Shown here in pieces: positions 8,498-17,894 of a DNA stretch of 46,058 bases; the first letter of the stretch is position 1, and each line of letters starts with the position of its first letter. Source of the DNA: GCA-002715885 sp045561575. GTDB lineage: Bacteria; Bacteroidota; Bacteroidia; Flavobacteriales; BACL11. The position numbers and the translations under genes were made by a program. Under the pieces are notes generated by a model, which had not been told where the DNA came from, made no database searches, and saw nothing but the letters and a program-made list of their open reading frames with translations. Location of the stretch: NCBI GenBank assembly GCA_045561575.1, contig JBJKXM010000031.1, positions 1 to 46,058 on the forward strand. The letters are read 5' to 3'.

Positions 8498-10915
8498 TTA
8501 GGACTTATTATCCTCTTCATAATATCCATATCCACCTCCATAACCATATCCGTAACCATAACTATATCCATAACCATATCCATAACTTGCAATATTATTT
8601 TGATAATCGTTTATAATGATATGTAAGTTTTCTATTTGATTATTATCATATAATGAGTTTACAACAGCAAGAGCTTGATGATTTGTATAATTATGTCTTA
8701 CAACATAAAGATTAATATCTGCATTTTTCATCAGTATGACACCATCAGTTACTAATCCAATAGGAGGAGTGTCAATAATTACATAGTCATATTTCTTATT
8801 TAATTCCTTAATTAAATCTTTCATTTTACTACTATCAAGTAATTCCGCTGGATTTGGTGGAGTAGGACCTGATAGAATAATATCTAAATGCTCAACATCG
8901 GTTTTATTTGTTGCTTCAGCAAGAGTAGCTTTGTTAATAAGGTAATTACTAAGTCCTAATTTATTATCAGTTTTAAATTCTAGATCAAGCTTAGGTTTTC
9001 TAAGATCAGCACCGATTAAAACAGTCTTATGTCCAGAAAGAGCAAAAATTGATGCTAAGTTCATAGAACAAAAGGTTTTACCCTCACCTCCAATAGATGA
9101 GGTCACCGTTATTACCTTTTTTGTTTTATCAATAGCTAGATATTGAATATTTGTTCTGATTGACCTGAAAGATTCTGAAATAACTGACTTTGAATTTGCT
9201 GGAACAATCAAACTTGTTAATTTTTCGCTATGCCCAATTAATCCAAGAATCGGAATCCTTGAGTGCATTTGTAAATCTTTTTTACTTCTTATTGTATTAT
9301 TGAAAAATTCTTTAAGAGAAATAAAAATAATAGGCACAAAAATTCCTAAAAGGAGACATAAAAAGTAAGTAACTGATGTTTTTGGACTGATTGGAGTTTC
9401 ACTATCTAGTCTTGCATAGTCTATTACTTTATGATCAGATTCAGTTCCTGCTTTTGCTAAAGATGCTTCGTATTTTTTATTCTGTAAATAGACTAATGTT
9501 TGTTCGTTATATAAAAACTCTCTTTTTAAATTTATATATTCTTTTTGGTGTTTTGGTAAAGAATTTATTTTAGAATTAAAATCTCCTTGTCTTTTTAAAA
9601 GATCTTCTTGATATATTTCTGTGTTAGAAATTAAATTTTTAAGATTTTCAATTAAGACTTCTTTTGTGTTTTTTATTTGAGATATTACAGAAATATATGT
9701 TGGGTTTTTTTGTGTTGTAGTAAGTTCTAAATCACTTTTTCTAGCAGTTAGTTGGAGCAATTGATTAATTAATGTATTTAGTTCTGGATTTGTTATTCCC
9801 ATGGAAGTAGGAGAAACAATTTTATTTTCATATTTATTTTCTGACAAATAATTTAATAGAGAAGAGTAATACTTAATATTTACTTCTTGTTCTGCTAATA
9901 AATTTTCAACCTTCTGTTTTTGGAAAAATACTCCATATTCTTCTTCAATATTTTCAATATTTGGATGCTTTCTTTTAAATTGTTCTAAATTATTTTCAAT
10001 AATTAAAAGAGAATCCTTGATTAAACTTAATTGTTCATCAATAAAAGAAATTGTATTGATAGCCATATTGTTTTTATCATTTAGGCCATAATCAATATAT
10101 TTTTCGTTAAGCTTATTTAAAAAATTAATACTTTTTCCAGGATTTTCACCATTAATTTTTAATTTTAGTACTGAGGTTTCCTTATTGATTGGATTTATCG
10201 CTACTGCTTCAATATATTTAGCTACAAGTTTAGACCTTTGATGAAGTTTAAATGAAAAATCTTTTTCATTTTCTAAAATTGAATTGATATTAAATGCTTT
10301 TGATTTAACTAATTTGAATGAAAAGAATTTTGTCTTGATTTGTTGTCCAAAATTGAAATTGTCATCAATATCAATATTAACACTTGTATTTTTATTTAAT
10401 CTGTCAGTTTTTAAATCATAAGTGTGTAAATCATCTATAGAACATGATAAGTTATATGTTTTTTCATCAATTATTTTAATTCTAAACTCCGAGTTTACTA
10501 TTTGATGATAGTTGGAATCCACTTTAACAAGAAAAGGAGTATTTTGATAAAGTTCATTGCTTTGAAGAAAGCCGTGCTGAAAATATGAGACCCCTAAACC
10601 AAGATCATTTACAACTTGATTAATGAGAGAAAATGATTTTAAAACAACAATTTCATTATTTATATTTGTTTTACCACTAAAAAGCTCCATTCCTTCTAAG
10701 ATATTTTCAGCTCCTAATTGAGTATTGTTGTCATCTCTAATTAGTAATGTGCTAGAAACACTATAAACAGGAGTAGTATATCTTATATAAGCAAATGCAA
10801 TTATTGAAAAAATGAATATAGAAGCAAGAAAATAATACCAGTGACTGTAGTATCTGTAAAATAGTCCTTTTAAATCAACCTTTTCTTCTTGTATTTGTGT
10901 CTCTTCGTTGTTCAT
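8498..10915 (-). CDS. Polysaccharide co-polymerase / tyrosine autokinase (Wzc-like)
   Basis: An 805-residue inner-membrane protein controlling chain length and export of a surface polysaccharide. Order: a membrane helix near residues 31-50 (YFLASIFIFSIIAFAYIRY), a periplasmic Wzz-type domain with a long coiled coil (about 280-480), a second membrane helix near 520-540 (YFLCLLLGIFVPIIFISL), then a cytoplasmic BY-kinase with Walker A SSIGGEGKTFCS (K613), Walker A' VLIGADLRKPKL and Walker B YDYVIIDTPPIGLVTD. The C-terminus is an autophosphorylation cluster: residues 778-799 hold 11 tyrosines alternating with glycine. Just upstream lies the matching Wza-like outer-membrane protein, one base away. 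No glycosyltransferases are beside the pair, so the polymer is unknown. Confidence 0.93.
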   Translation of the reverse strand: MNNEETQIQEEKVDLKGLFYRYYSHWYYFLASIFIFSIIAFAYIRYTTPVYSVSSTLLIRDDNNTQLGAENILEGMELFSGKTNINNEIVVLKSFSLINQVVNDLGLGVSYFQHGFLQSNELYQNTPFLVKVDSNYHQIVNSEFRIKIIDEKTYNLSCSIDDLHTYDLKTDRLNKNTSVNIDIDDNFNFGQQIKTKFFSFKLVKSKAFNINSILENEKDFSFKLHQRSKLVAKYIEAVAINPINKETSVLKLKINGENPGKSINFLNKLNEKYIDYGLNDKNNMAINTISFIDEQLSLIKDSLLIIENNLEQFKRKHPNIENIEEEYGVFFQKQKVENLLAEQEVNIKYYSSLLNYLSENKYENKIVSPTSMGITNPELNTLINQLLQLTARKSDLELTTTQKNPTYISVISQIKNTKEVLIENLKNLISNTEIYQEDLLKRQGDFNSKINSLPKHQKEYINLKREFLYNEQTLVYLQNKKYEASLAKAGTESDHKVIDYARLDSETPISPKTSVTYFLCLLLGIFVPIIFISLKEFFNNTIRSKKDLQMHSRIPILGLIGHSEKLTSLIVPANSKSVISESFRSIRTNIQYLAIDKTKKVITVTSSIGGEGKTFCSMNLASIFALSGHKTVLIGADLRKPKLDLEFKTDNKLGLSNYLINKATLAEATNKTDVEHLDIILSGPTPPNPAELLDSSKMKDLIKELNKKYDYVIIDTPPIGLVTDGVILMKNADINLYVVRHNYTNHQALAVVNSLYDNNQIENLHIIINDYQNNIASYGYGYGYSYGYGYGYGGGYGYYEEDNKS

Positions 10916-10916
10916 T

Positions 10917-11699
10917 TTAATCTTGTCTGAAATTTATGAAAGCATTAAAAAGTACTGCAAAAGTTGTTAAACTTGATAATAAAATTTGTGATTGTGATTT
11001 TTTTAATCCTTTAAATTTAGTTGGCTGTACATAAACTAAATCCTTGTTATTTAAATAATAAAAATTTGATTCTAAAATTTTACTTTCAGTTAAGTCAAAG
11101 AAATAAACTTTTTTCTTATTGTTATTGGATCTGACAATTTTTACCTTTCTTAAATTTCCATAATCATTTATATCGCCTGCCATAGCTAATGCATCAAAAA
11201 TGGTAAGATTTTCTTTATAAACAGGATATGTTCCTGGGTTGTTTACTTCACCAAGAACTGTAACTTCAAAATTTGCAAGTTTTACAACAACAAATGGTTC
11301 AATAATATATTCTCTTGCTAAAGTCGTAATTGTTTCTTTTGCTTGGTCTAAAGTTTGATTTACTAGGTTAACTCTCCCTACATTAGGAAGGTCAATATTT
11401 CCTTCTTGATTAACTGTAAATCCATTTAAATATAAATTAGCAGCTGTAGTGGTAGTATTTGCGTTATTAGTATTTGTTTCAACATTAAATAATTTATTTG
11501 ACTCTTCATTTCTACTAATAACTTTTATCATTAAAATATCACCAATTTCAATTTTATGTTTTGGAGGAATAGGAGAAATTCCCCACCCTTCTTTATTTAT
11601 GCTATTCATGTAAGTAATTTTGCTAACAGGAGTACATCCACTAAAGCAAAAAAAACCAAGAGTAAGAATTATGAAAAAAAATAAATTACTTTTATTCAT
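10917..11699 (-). CDS. Polysaccharide export outer-membrane lipoprotein (Wza-like)
   Basis: A 260-residue lipoprotein that forms the outer-membrane channel for the polymer handled by the adjacent tyrosine kinase. A signal peptide MNKSNLFFFIILTLGFF ends in the lipobox FSGC. The Poly_export block begins around IPPKHKIEIGDILMIKVISR, followed by a beta-grasp part (VNQEGNIDLPNVGRVNL) and an SLBB-type repeat (VTVLGEVNNPGTYPV). A hydrophobic C-terminal segment (SSLTTFAVLFNAFINF) is visible. The frame can be extended to a GTG at 11714, but that GTG lies inside a perfect -7 box, so I prefer the ATG at 11699. The gene starts the wza-wzc(-nhaC) run. Confidence 0.9.
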   Translation of the reverse strand: MNKSNLFFFIILTLGFFCFSGCTPVSKITYMNSINKEGWGISPIPPKHKIEIGDILMIKVISRNEESNKLFNVETNTNNANTTTTAANLYLNGFTVNQEGNIDLPNVGRVNLVNQTLDQAKETITTLAREYIIEPFVVVKLANFEVTVLGEVNNPGTYPVYKENLTIFDALAMAGDINDYGNLRKVKIVRSNNNKKKVYFFDLTESKILESNFYYLNNKDLVYVQPTKFKGLKKSQSQILLSSLTTFAVLFNAFINFRQD

Positions 11700-11713
11700 C
11701 GAATTATTTTTCA

Positions 11714-11721
11714 CAAAGATA
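11714..11721 (-). promoter_or_regulatory. Bacteroidota -7 promoter box for the wza-wzc run
   Basis: The minus strand reads TATCTTTG, a full match to TAnnTTTG, 14 bases before the wza ATG and just after the maf stop. No convincing -33 element is visible. It suggests the export genes are transcribed separately from maf. Confidence 0.45.
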
Positions 11722-11732
11722 ACAAAGTAATA

Positions 11733-12317
11733 CTAAAACAGCTTTTTTAGTTCATGATATAATCTAGAGGAGGGTAATCCAACTACGTTAGAATAAGAAC
11801 CCTTTATTTCTTTTATTCCAATAAGCCCCATCCATTCCTGTATTCCATATGATCCAGCTTTGTCAAAAGGTTTGTAGTTATTAATATAAAACTCTATTTC
11901 TCCTTCATCAATCTTATTAAATGTTACCTCAGTAGTAGATGAAAAAGAAATGTTTTTATTAATGGTTGTGATACAAACTCCAGTTATGACTTGATGAGTA
12001 TTCGATGAAAGTTGAAGTAATGTTTTTTTAGCATCTTCTTTATTAATTGGTTTTGATAGTATTTTGTTATTGTACAAAACAACAGTATCGGCGGTAATTA
12101 AAATATCATTTGTTTTAATTTTATTTTTTAATGCCTTAGATTTTTTTTTAGCTAAATAAATTGGGACTAATTTTGATTCTAAGCTATTTTCATAAGATTC
12201 ATCAATATTTGAAGCTAAAACATTTACTTTAAAGCCTATTTCTTCGATGATTTTTTTTCTTCTAGGTGAGTTTGAACCCAAAATAATATTATAATTTTTT
12301 AATTTTTCAATTAACAT
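11733..12317 (-). CDS. maf: Maf-family nucleotide pyrophosphatase
   Basis: A 194-residue cytoplasmic house-cleaning enzyme that hydrolyses non-canonical or excess nucleoside triphosphates (dTTP/UTP or modified bases) to monophosphates. The family N-terminus IILGSNSPRRKKIIEEIGF is clear, followed by the metal-site ASNIDESYE, the catalytic ADTVVLYNNKILSKP (D at the start of the TVV block), and a C-terminal KPFDKAGSYGIQEWMG that resembles the YhdE-type dTTP/UTP-specific group. The ATG overlaps the stop of the upstream prenyltransferase gene (TAATG), so the two are coupled. Confidence 0.93.
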   Translation of the reverse strand: MLIEKLKNYNIILGSNSPRRKKIIEEIGFKVNVLASNIDESYENSLESKLVPIYLAKKKSKALKNKIKTNDILITADTVVLYNNKILSKPINKEDAKKTLLQLSSNTHQVITGVCITTINKNISFSSTTEVTFNKIDEGEIEFYINNYKPFDKAGSYGIQEWMGLIGIKEIKGSYSNVVGLPSSRLYHELKKLF

Positions 12318-13276
12318 TAAATAAAGTTTTTAGTAAAAACTATAATTGACAATATTCCAATAATCATGATAATTTTTGAAAGTCTGCTAATAAAAGAAAA
12401 TTCTTCTTTTGATTTGGCATAAAATGTTTTAATGATTAAAAAAAGTAAAAAAACTTGTAAAACACATGTGTAAATAATAGAGTTAAAATCTGTTCCCCAG
12501 ATTTCAATTTTTTGATCATTTTCAAAGCTAGTTAAAGAAAGACTATACTGAAAATATTGCCAACAAGCTACTAATGTAAGGACTAAAATATTTATAGCGT
12601 TTATTACAATTTTTGTCTTCTCTAACCCTAATTGAATAATTAAAGTTTTTGCATTTTGTATTTGATCTCCGTCTTTGTCTTCAGTATCTTTAATGATTTC
12701 TCTTGAAAGTGTAATTAAAAAAGAGAATACAGCATAAATAATTATTACTTTAAAAATTATTATGGACGAATTATCATTTCTTAAAACAGGAACAACGTCA
12801 AATAAAGCGAGATTTATTATTGATAGAGCAATTAACCAACTAACAACAATATTACCCCTTAAAAACTTTGTTTTTAATTCTTTTGAATATTTCCACAATA
12901 AAAAAATTGAATAAACGAAAATTAAACTAAATATCGGTTTTTGGATTTGCCATGCAACATATAAAATCATTATTAATGAAATTAAATTAAAAGCTAAATA
13001 CCATGTAATTGCACTACTTGATTTGATTTTTTTATTAATAATTCTGGAATCATTTTTATTTATCTCATCAATTTTCTCATCATAAATATCATTTATTATA
13101 TAGCCAGCAGCAGTTATTAATACAGTACTAAGTAAAAAGAGTGAAAAATTAAAATTTGTTAGTGCTGATTCTTTAATGAATTGGTCAATAAGAAATATTT
13201 TGATAATACATTGAAGAAAAATGATTATTAGTAAATTCTGAGGTCTTGTGAGCTTTATAAAATTAAATATTTTCAT
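12317..13276 (-). CDS. UbiA-family prenyltransferase (geranylgeranylglycerol-phosphate transferase-like)
   Basis: A 319-residue membrane protein with about eight or nine hydrophobic segments. The two Asp-rich motifs that bind Mg-prenyl diphosphate are NDIYDEKIDEINKNDSR (after residue 60) and REIIKDTEDKDGD (about residue 190), which define the UbiA superfamily. In Bacteroidota this position next to maf is usually annotated as geranylgeranylglycerol-phosphate geranylgeranyltransferase, but the aromatic or polyol acceptor cannot be told from sequence, and no quinone genes adjoin it. It overlaps the DUF2520 gene by 14 bases upstream and maf by one base downstream. Confidence 0.85.
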   Translation of the reverse strand: MKIFNFIKLTRPQNLLIIIFLQCIIKIFLIDQFIKESALTNFNFSLFLLSTVLITAAGYIINDIYDEKIDEINKNDSRIINKKIKSSSAITWYLAFNLISLIMILYVAWQIQKPIFSLIFVYSIFLLWKYSKELKTKFLRGNIVVSWLIALSIINLALFDVVPVLRNDNSSIIIFKVIIIYAVFSFLITLSREIIKDTEDKDGDQIQNAKTLIIQLGLEKTKIVINAINILVLTLVACWQYFQYSLSLTSFENDQKIEIWGTDFNSIIYTCVLQVFLLFLIIKTFYAKSKEEFSFISRLSKIIMIIGILSIIVFTKNFI

Positions 13277-14024
13277 CTTTAGTTTTTATGATACTTTCAC
13301 TAATTAATTTATAAATCAATTTTATATTTTCATCTTGAATAATTTCTAAATGTTTATCCATTACTTTTTTATCTTCTCTTACAGCAGGTCCAGTCTGAAG
13401 TTTTAATGGGTTATTATGAATTTGACTAAATGTTTTTTTAATCAATGGTAAAAGCAAAGAAAAATCAAAATTTGATTCTTCAGATATTTTTTTTCCAAGA
13501 ACCATCATGTGGTTACTAAAGTTGCAAGCAAATACTGCTGACAAATGAATTTTTAATCTAGTTAAGGAATTTATTTTATATACTTTGTTAGAGAAACTAC
13601 TTGCTAATTCAAAAATATTTTCTTCAATGTCTTTATTATTTCCTTCAATTAAAAATGGGGTGTTGTTAAGATTTATTGCTGTGTTTTTCTTAAAAGTTTG
13701 CAAGGGATAAAACACACCATAATTATCAAAGTATTCATCTAAAATTTTCATATCAATACTTCCAGAGGTATGCATTGTTGGTATTTTAGGTAGTAATGGT
13801 AGAACGCTTTTAATATTGTCGTCAGAAATAGCTATAATAGTCATGTCAGATCCTAAAATTTTTTTTGGATCATTTGACCAATGACAATTTAAAAATTCTA
13901 TTAATGGTTCTGCATTTTTTTTATTTCTACTGAAAATTTGATTAATCTGGTATTTTTCAACATCTAAATTTTTGGCAAGCTGTGTTGCAACATTTCCAGT
14001 TCCAACTAGTAGAATTTTAATCAT
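13263..14024 (-). CDS. Rossmann-like / DUF2520 protein
   Basis: A 253-residue cytoplasmic protein. The N-terminus KILLVGTGNVATQLAKNL carries a GxGxxA-type dinucleotide-binding turn, and MTIIAISDDNIKSVLP and MHTSGSIDMKILDEY follow the layout of the Rossmann-like plus DUF2520 fold, which resembles ketopantoate or F420-dependent reductases. The substrate is unknown. A helical C-terminal half contains HLSAVFACNFSNHMM, the conserved dimerisation and active-site helix of this class. It is first in a run with the prenyltransferase and maf. A weak -7-like box (TATCTTTA) lies on the minus strand at 14055-14062, about 30 bases before the ATG. Confidence 0.85.
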   Translation of the reverse strand: MIKILLVGTGNVATQLAKNLDVEKYQINQIFSRNKKNAEPLIEFLNCHWSNDPKKILGSDMTIIAISDDNIKSVLPLLPKIPTMHTSGSIDMKILDEYFDNYGVFYPLQTFKKNTAINLNNTPFLIEGNNKDIEENIFELASSFSNKVYKINSLTRLKIHLSAVFACNFSNHMMVLGKKISEESNFDFSLLLPLIKKTFSQIHNNPLKLQTGPAVREDKKVMDKHLEIIQDENIKLIYKLISESIIKTKDENI

Positions 14025-14099
14025 TTCCGATTTAAATATTTTAAATATATATCTTAAAGATATCTAATAATTTTTAAATCAAAATTAGTAAACATATTG

Positions 14100-14107
14100 T
14101 AAATTTG
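14100..14107 (+). promoter_or_regulatory. Bacteroidota -7 promoter box for ccsBA-bshB1
   Basis: TAAATTTG matches TAnnTTTG fully and lies 17 bases before the ccsBA ATG, in the 100-base gap between divergent genes. No -33 TTTG is visible at the right spacing. Confidence 0.45.
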
Positions 14108-14124
14108 TAATTCATTTTTTTTTA

Positions 14125-17100
14125 ATGCTTAAGAGTCTCTTTAAATTTTTATTATCTGTTAAATTAGCTTCAATTCTTATAATTGTTTTCGCAGCAGTTA
14201 TTGGTATTGCTACATTTATTGAAAATGATTTTGGTCGAGTAAGTGCTAAAGCATTAATATATTCAAAATGGTGGTTTGAGCTAATACTTTTTATGCTTTT
14301 AATCAATTTGATTTATAATTTAAAAAGATATAATCTTTTCAGAAAAGAAAAACTTGCTGTTTTAACATTTCATTTGTCATTCATTATAATACTGATTGGT
14401 TCTGCAATAACAAGATACCACAGTTTTGAAGGGATGATGCATATTAGAGAAGGAGAGGAGTCAAATATTATTGTCTCCGATGATGTATTTCTTCAAATTA
14501 GAGTTGATGACAGGAAATTACAACTAGACTATGACAAAAAACTATTTCTTTCTGCAATTTCTAATAATAATTTTAGGCTGCCACTTGATTTTTTAGATAA
14601 TGAAATTTCAGTTGAATATGTTGGTTTTTTTCCGAACGTTAGAGATACTTTTATTAGTGCTGATGACGGTGTTAAAACGCTTCATTTAGTAGTGCCAGGA
14701 GATGATGGAATGCAATCAGAATATCTTAAAAACTTTGAACAAAAGAAAATTAAAAATAATGTCTTTACGTTTAACAATCCTCTTGATGGTGCAATTAATA
14801 TTACATCTGTAGATAGTTTGCTTTCATGTAATTCAACATATGAAATAAGTTCAATGAAAATGAGTGATCGTTCTACAGATTTATTTCCTGCCAATAACGA
14901 TTTTATATTATCTAGAAGAACACTTTATTCAGCTAATGAATTAAATTTTGTTCTAAAAGAAGTTATTGAAAAGGGTAAAATGGATATTTATAGTAGTTCT
15001 GATGTAATGAAAGACGGAAGTAATGATGCTTTGAAGGTAAAAATTACATGTAATGATGAATCACAAGAAGTAACCTTATATGGAGGTAAAGGCTTTACTT
15101 CAAATTTTGAGGAACATAATGTAGGAGGACTCTATTTCAACTTAGCATATGGTTCTAAAAATTACACAACACCTTTTAGAATAATGTTAAGAGATTTTCA
15201 ATTAGAAAGATATCCAGGCTCACAAAGTCCTTCATCTTTTGCAGCAGAAGTTACAGTCAAAGATGGAAGTTACGTTGAAGATCATAGGATCTTCATGAAT
15301 AATGTCCTTGATTATAGAGGTTACCGTTTTTTCCAATCATCTTATGATCAGGACGAAGGGGGTACTATTTTATCAGTAAATCACGATATGTTAGGTACTG
15401 TGGTTAGTTATATTGGTTATTTTTTACTTGCATTAGGAATGATCATGGTTTTCTTTACTTCAAAAACAAGATTTGCATTTTTAAATAAACAACTAAATAA
15501 AGTCAAAGGCAAAGTTGTCTTATTCTTTTTAGGAGTGTTATTTTCTCTCAATCTTAATGCAGATAATAATATTGATAGCTTATTAATTTCAAATACAATT
15601 AATTCAGTTCATATCAAAAATTTTGAAAAACTACTTGTACAGGATAATGGAGGAAGAATTAAGCCAGTTAATACTGTTTGTTCAGAATTTTTAAGAAAAG
15701 TTTCCCGAAAAGATAATATTATAGATCAAAATGCAACTCAGGTTGTTGTTGGTATGATGAAGAACCCAAAATTATGGAGTAATGTGCCAATGATTAAAAT
15801 AAGTCACGATAAATTAAAATTATTACTTCAAACTGAAGAAAATAGAGTATCATTTAGAACTTTTTTTACTGAAAATGGAGATTATATTTTAAAAGATGAA
15901 GTTGATCGGGTAAACTCAAAGGCTCCAATTAATAGAGATAAGTTTGATAAAGATGTTCTTACAGTTGATGAAAGAGTAAATATTTGCTTTACAATTTATA
16001 ATGGTGATATTTTTAGATTTTTTCCGCTTGCAAATGATTCAAACAATACTTGGTTTACAGCAAGAGAAAATAGTTTTTTCTCAGGAAAAGATTCATTATT
16101 TGTAACAAATATTATCTACATGTATATGAACGCTCTTGATAGAGCATTTGTAGATGATAATTGGGTTACTTGTGATAGTGTAGTATCATATATTTCTAGA
16201 TTTCAAAACATATATGGAAAACAAGTTATGCCCAAAGATTATAAAGTTGAATTAGAAGTTTTGTATAATAAACTAAATATTTTTTCTAATCTTTTTATGT
16301 ATTATTTTATTGTTGGGTTTATATTTTTAATTGTTTTAATAATTAGAATTTTTAATCCAAATATTTTAGTGGTACTAGTAAGTGTTATTAAATGGTTTAT
16401 TATTCTCGGATTCATTTATCAAACTTTAGGGTTGGCATCTCGATGGATAATTTCTGGCCATGCTCCTTGGAGTAATGGGTATGAATCGATGATATATATC
16501 TCTTGGGCGACAATGTTGTCTGGTATTATATTCAGTAAACGATCCATGTTAACTTTAGCAGCAACAACATTAGTTACTTCATTATTCTTGATGGTAGCAC
16601 ATTTAAATTGGTTGGATCCTGAAATTACTAATATAGTTCCTGTTTTAAATTCATATTGGTTAATGATTCATGTTTCTATAATAACTGCTAGTTACGGATT
16701 TTTAGCTTTAGGAGCTGTACTAGGATTTTTCTCATTGTGTTTGATAATTTTTACAAATAATGAAACAAAACAGAAGCTTTTAAATACTATTAAGGAACTA
16801 ACTCTCATCAATGAAAAATCTATAACAATTGGATTATTTATGCTGACAATAGGCACATTCTTAGGTGGAGTTTGGGCTAACGAATCATGGGGGAGATATT
16901 GGGGATGGGATCCAAAAGAAACTTGGGCATTGGTAAGTGTTTTGGTTTATGCTTTTATCTTACATATGAGATTAATACCTGCTCTTGCTGGTATATTCAC
17001 CTTTAATTTAGCAACACTAGTAGGCATATGGTCAATTATAATGACTTATTTTGGTGTTAATTACTACTTATCCGGACTACATTCATATGCTGCTGGAGAT

Positions 17101-17196
17101 CCAATGCCTATACCAAATTTCGTATATTATCTGGTTGGAATAACAATTTTAACTGCTATTTTTGCCAGATTAAAATACAAAAAACACTATCAATGA
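14125..17196 (+). CDS. Fused cytochrome c synthetase CcsBA (ResB-ResC fusion)
   Basis: A 1023-residue membrane protein of the System II cytochrome c maturation pathway; it exports haem and attaches it to CxxCH motifs of exported apocytochromes. The N-terminal ResB/CcsB part has membrane helices at residues 10-30 and 50-66 and a helix with H83 (TFHLSFIIILIGSAI), then a large periplasmic domain, then a helix near 430-450. A second half, from about 720, is CcsA/ResC: HAPWSNGYES (H779), LMIHVSIITASYGF (H849), the haem-handling tryptophan-rich motif WGRYWGWDPKETW (W926-D929) and GLHSYAAGDP (H986). These histidines are the expected haem ligands by family knowledge; which is which was not checked. 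The stop overlaps the bshB1 start (ATGA). Confidence 0.95.
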   Translation: MLKSLFKFLLSVKLASILIIVFAAVIGIATFIENDFGRVSAKALIYSKWWFELILFMLLINLIYNLKRYNLFRKEKLAVLTFHLSFIIILIGSAITRYHSFEGMMHIREGEESNIIVSDDVFLQIRVDDRKLQLDYDKKLFLSAISNNNFRLPLDFLDNEISVEYVGFFPNVRDTFISADDGVKTLHLVVPGDDGMQSEYLKNFEQKKIKNNVFTFNNPLDGAINITSVDSLLSCNSTYEISSMKMSDRSTDLFPANNDFILSRRTLYSANELNFVLKEVIEKGKMDIYSSSDVMKDGSNDALKVKITCNDESQEVTLYGGKGFTSNFEEHNVGGLYFNLAYGSKNYTTPFRIMLRDFQLERYPGSQSPSSFAAEVTVKDGSYVEDHRIFMNNVLDYRGYRFFQSSYDQDEGGTILSVNHDMLGTVVSYIGYFLLALGMIMVFFTSKTRFAFLNKQLNKVKGKVVLFFLGVLFSLNLNADNNIDSLLISNTINSVHIKNFEKLLVQDNGGRIKPVNTVCSEFLRKVSRKDNIIDQNATQVVVGMMKNPKLWSNVPMIKISHDKLKLLLQTEENRVSFRTFFTENGDYILKDEVDRVNSKAPINRDKFDKDVLTVDERVNICFTIYNGDIFRFFPLANDSNNTWFTARENSFFSGKDSLFVTNIIYMYMNALDRAFVDDNWVTCDSVVSYISRFQNIYGKQVMPKDYKVELEVLYNKLNIFSNLFMYYFIVGFIFLIVLIIRIFNPNILVVLVSVIKWFIILGFIYQTLGLASRWIISGHAPWSNGYESMIYISWATMLSGIIFSKRSMLTLAATTLVTSLFLMVAHLNWLDPEITNIVPVLNSYWLMIHVSIITASYGFLALGAVLGFFSLCLIIFTNNETKQKLLNTIKELTLINEKSITIGLFMLTIGTFLGGVWANESWGRYWGWDPKETWALVSVLVYAFILHMRLIPALAGIFTFNLATLVGIWSIIMTYFGVNYYLSGLHSYAAGDPMPIPNFVYYLVGITILTAIFARLKYKKHYQ

Positions 17197-17894
17197 AATT
17201 AGATATTCTTGCTTTTGGTGCTCACCCAGACGATATTGAGCTAGGTTGTGGAGGAACTCTAATTAAGCATATCTCTTCGGGAAATAAAGTTGGTATTATT
17301 GATTTTACTACTGGTGATCTAGGAACAAGGGGTAGCTCAGAAATTAGATTAAATGAAGCTCAAAATGCAGCAAATTTGATGGGTTTAAGTATTAGAGAAA
17401 ATTTGAATTTTAAAGATGGTTTTTTCCAAAATGATAATTTTCATAAGAAAGCTTTAATAAAAATGATAAGAAAATATCAGCCAGAAATTGTTTTAACAAA
17501 TGCACCATCCGATAGACATCCTGACCACGGTCGAGCTTCTCAATTAACAATAGATGCTTGCTTCCTCTCAGGACTCGAAAAAATTGATACCAATCAAGAT
17601 GTATGGAGACCAAAAGCAATTTATCATTACATACAATTCAACAATCTTATTCCAGATTTTGTTGTAGATATTTCTGATTATTTTAATAAAAAAATTGAAG
17701 TTATAAAGCAATATAAATCTCAATTTTATGACCCAGATTCTACTGAAACAGATACTGTTATTTCTTCAAAATCATTTTTTGAAAGTATTGAATACCGAGC
17801 AAAAGATTTAGGTAGACAAACATTTTGTGATTATGCAGAAGGTTTTATTGCACATCAATTACCTAAAGTTAATCTTCTAAACGATATAAAATAA
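17193..17894 (+). CDS. bshB1: Bacillithiol biosynthesis deacetylase BshB1
   Basis: A 233-residue zinc deacetylase of the LmbE/PIG-L fold that removes acetyl from GlcNAc-malate in bacillithiol synthesis. It begins MKLDILAFGAHPDDIELGCG, with the zinc ligands and general base in AHPDD; the third ligand histidine lies in the APSDRHPDHGRAS block near residue 110. The TTGDLGTRGS and ARDLGRQTF-like (KDLGRQTFCDYAEGF) segments are characteristic of the BshB1 subgroup. The other pathway genes (bshA, bshC) are not in this window. The ATG overlaps the ccsBA stop by four bases, and a strong hairpin terminator follows the stop. Confidence 0.93.
   Translation: MKLDILAFGAHPDDIELGCGGTLIKHISSGNKVGIIDFTTGDLGTRGSSEIRLNEAQNAANLMGLSIRENLNFKDGFFQNDNFHKKALIKMIRKYQPEIVLTNAPSDRHPDHGRASQLTIDACFLSGLEKIDTNQDVWRPKAIYHYIQFNNLIPDFVVDISDYFNKKIEVIKQYKSQFYDPDSTETDTVISSKSFFESIEYRAKDLGRQTFCDYAEGFIAHQLPKVNLLNDIK

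Noticed and set aside
11700..11714. GTG start for the Wza-like gene
   Set aside because: The GTG overlaps the -7 promoter box at 11714-11721, and the ATG at 11699 gives a normal lipoprotein signal peptide.
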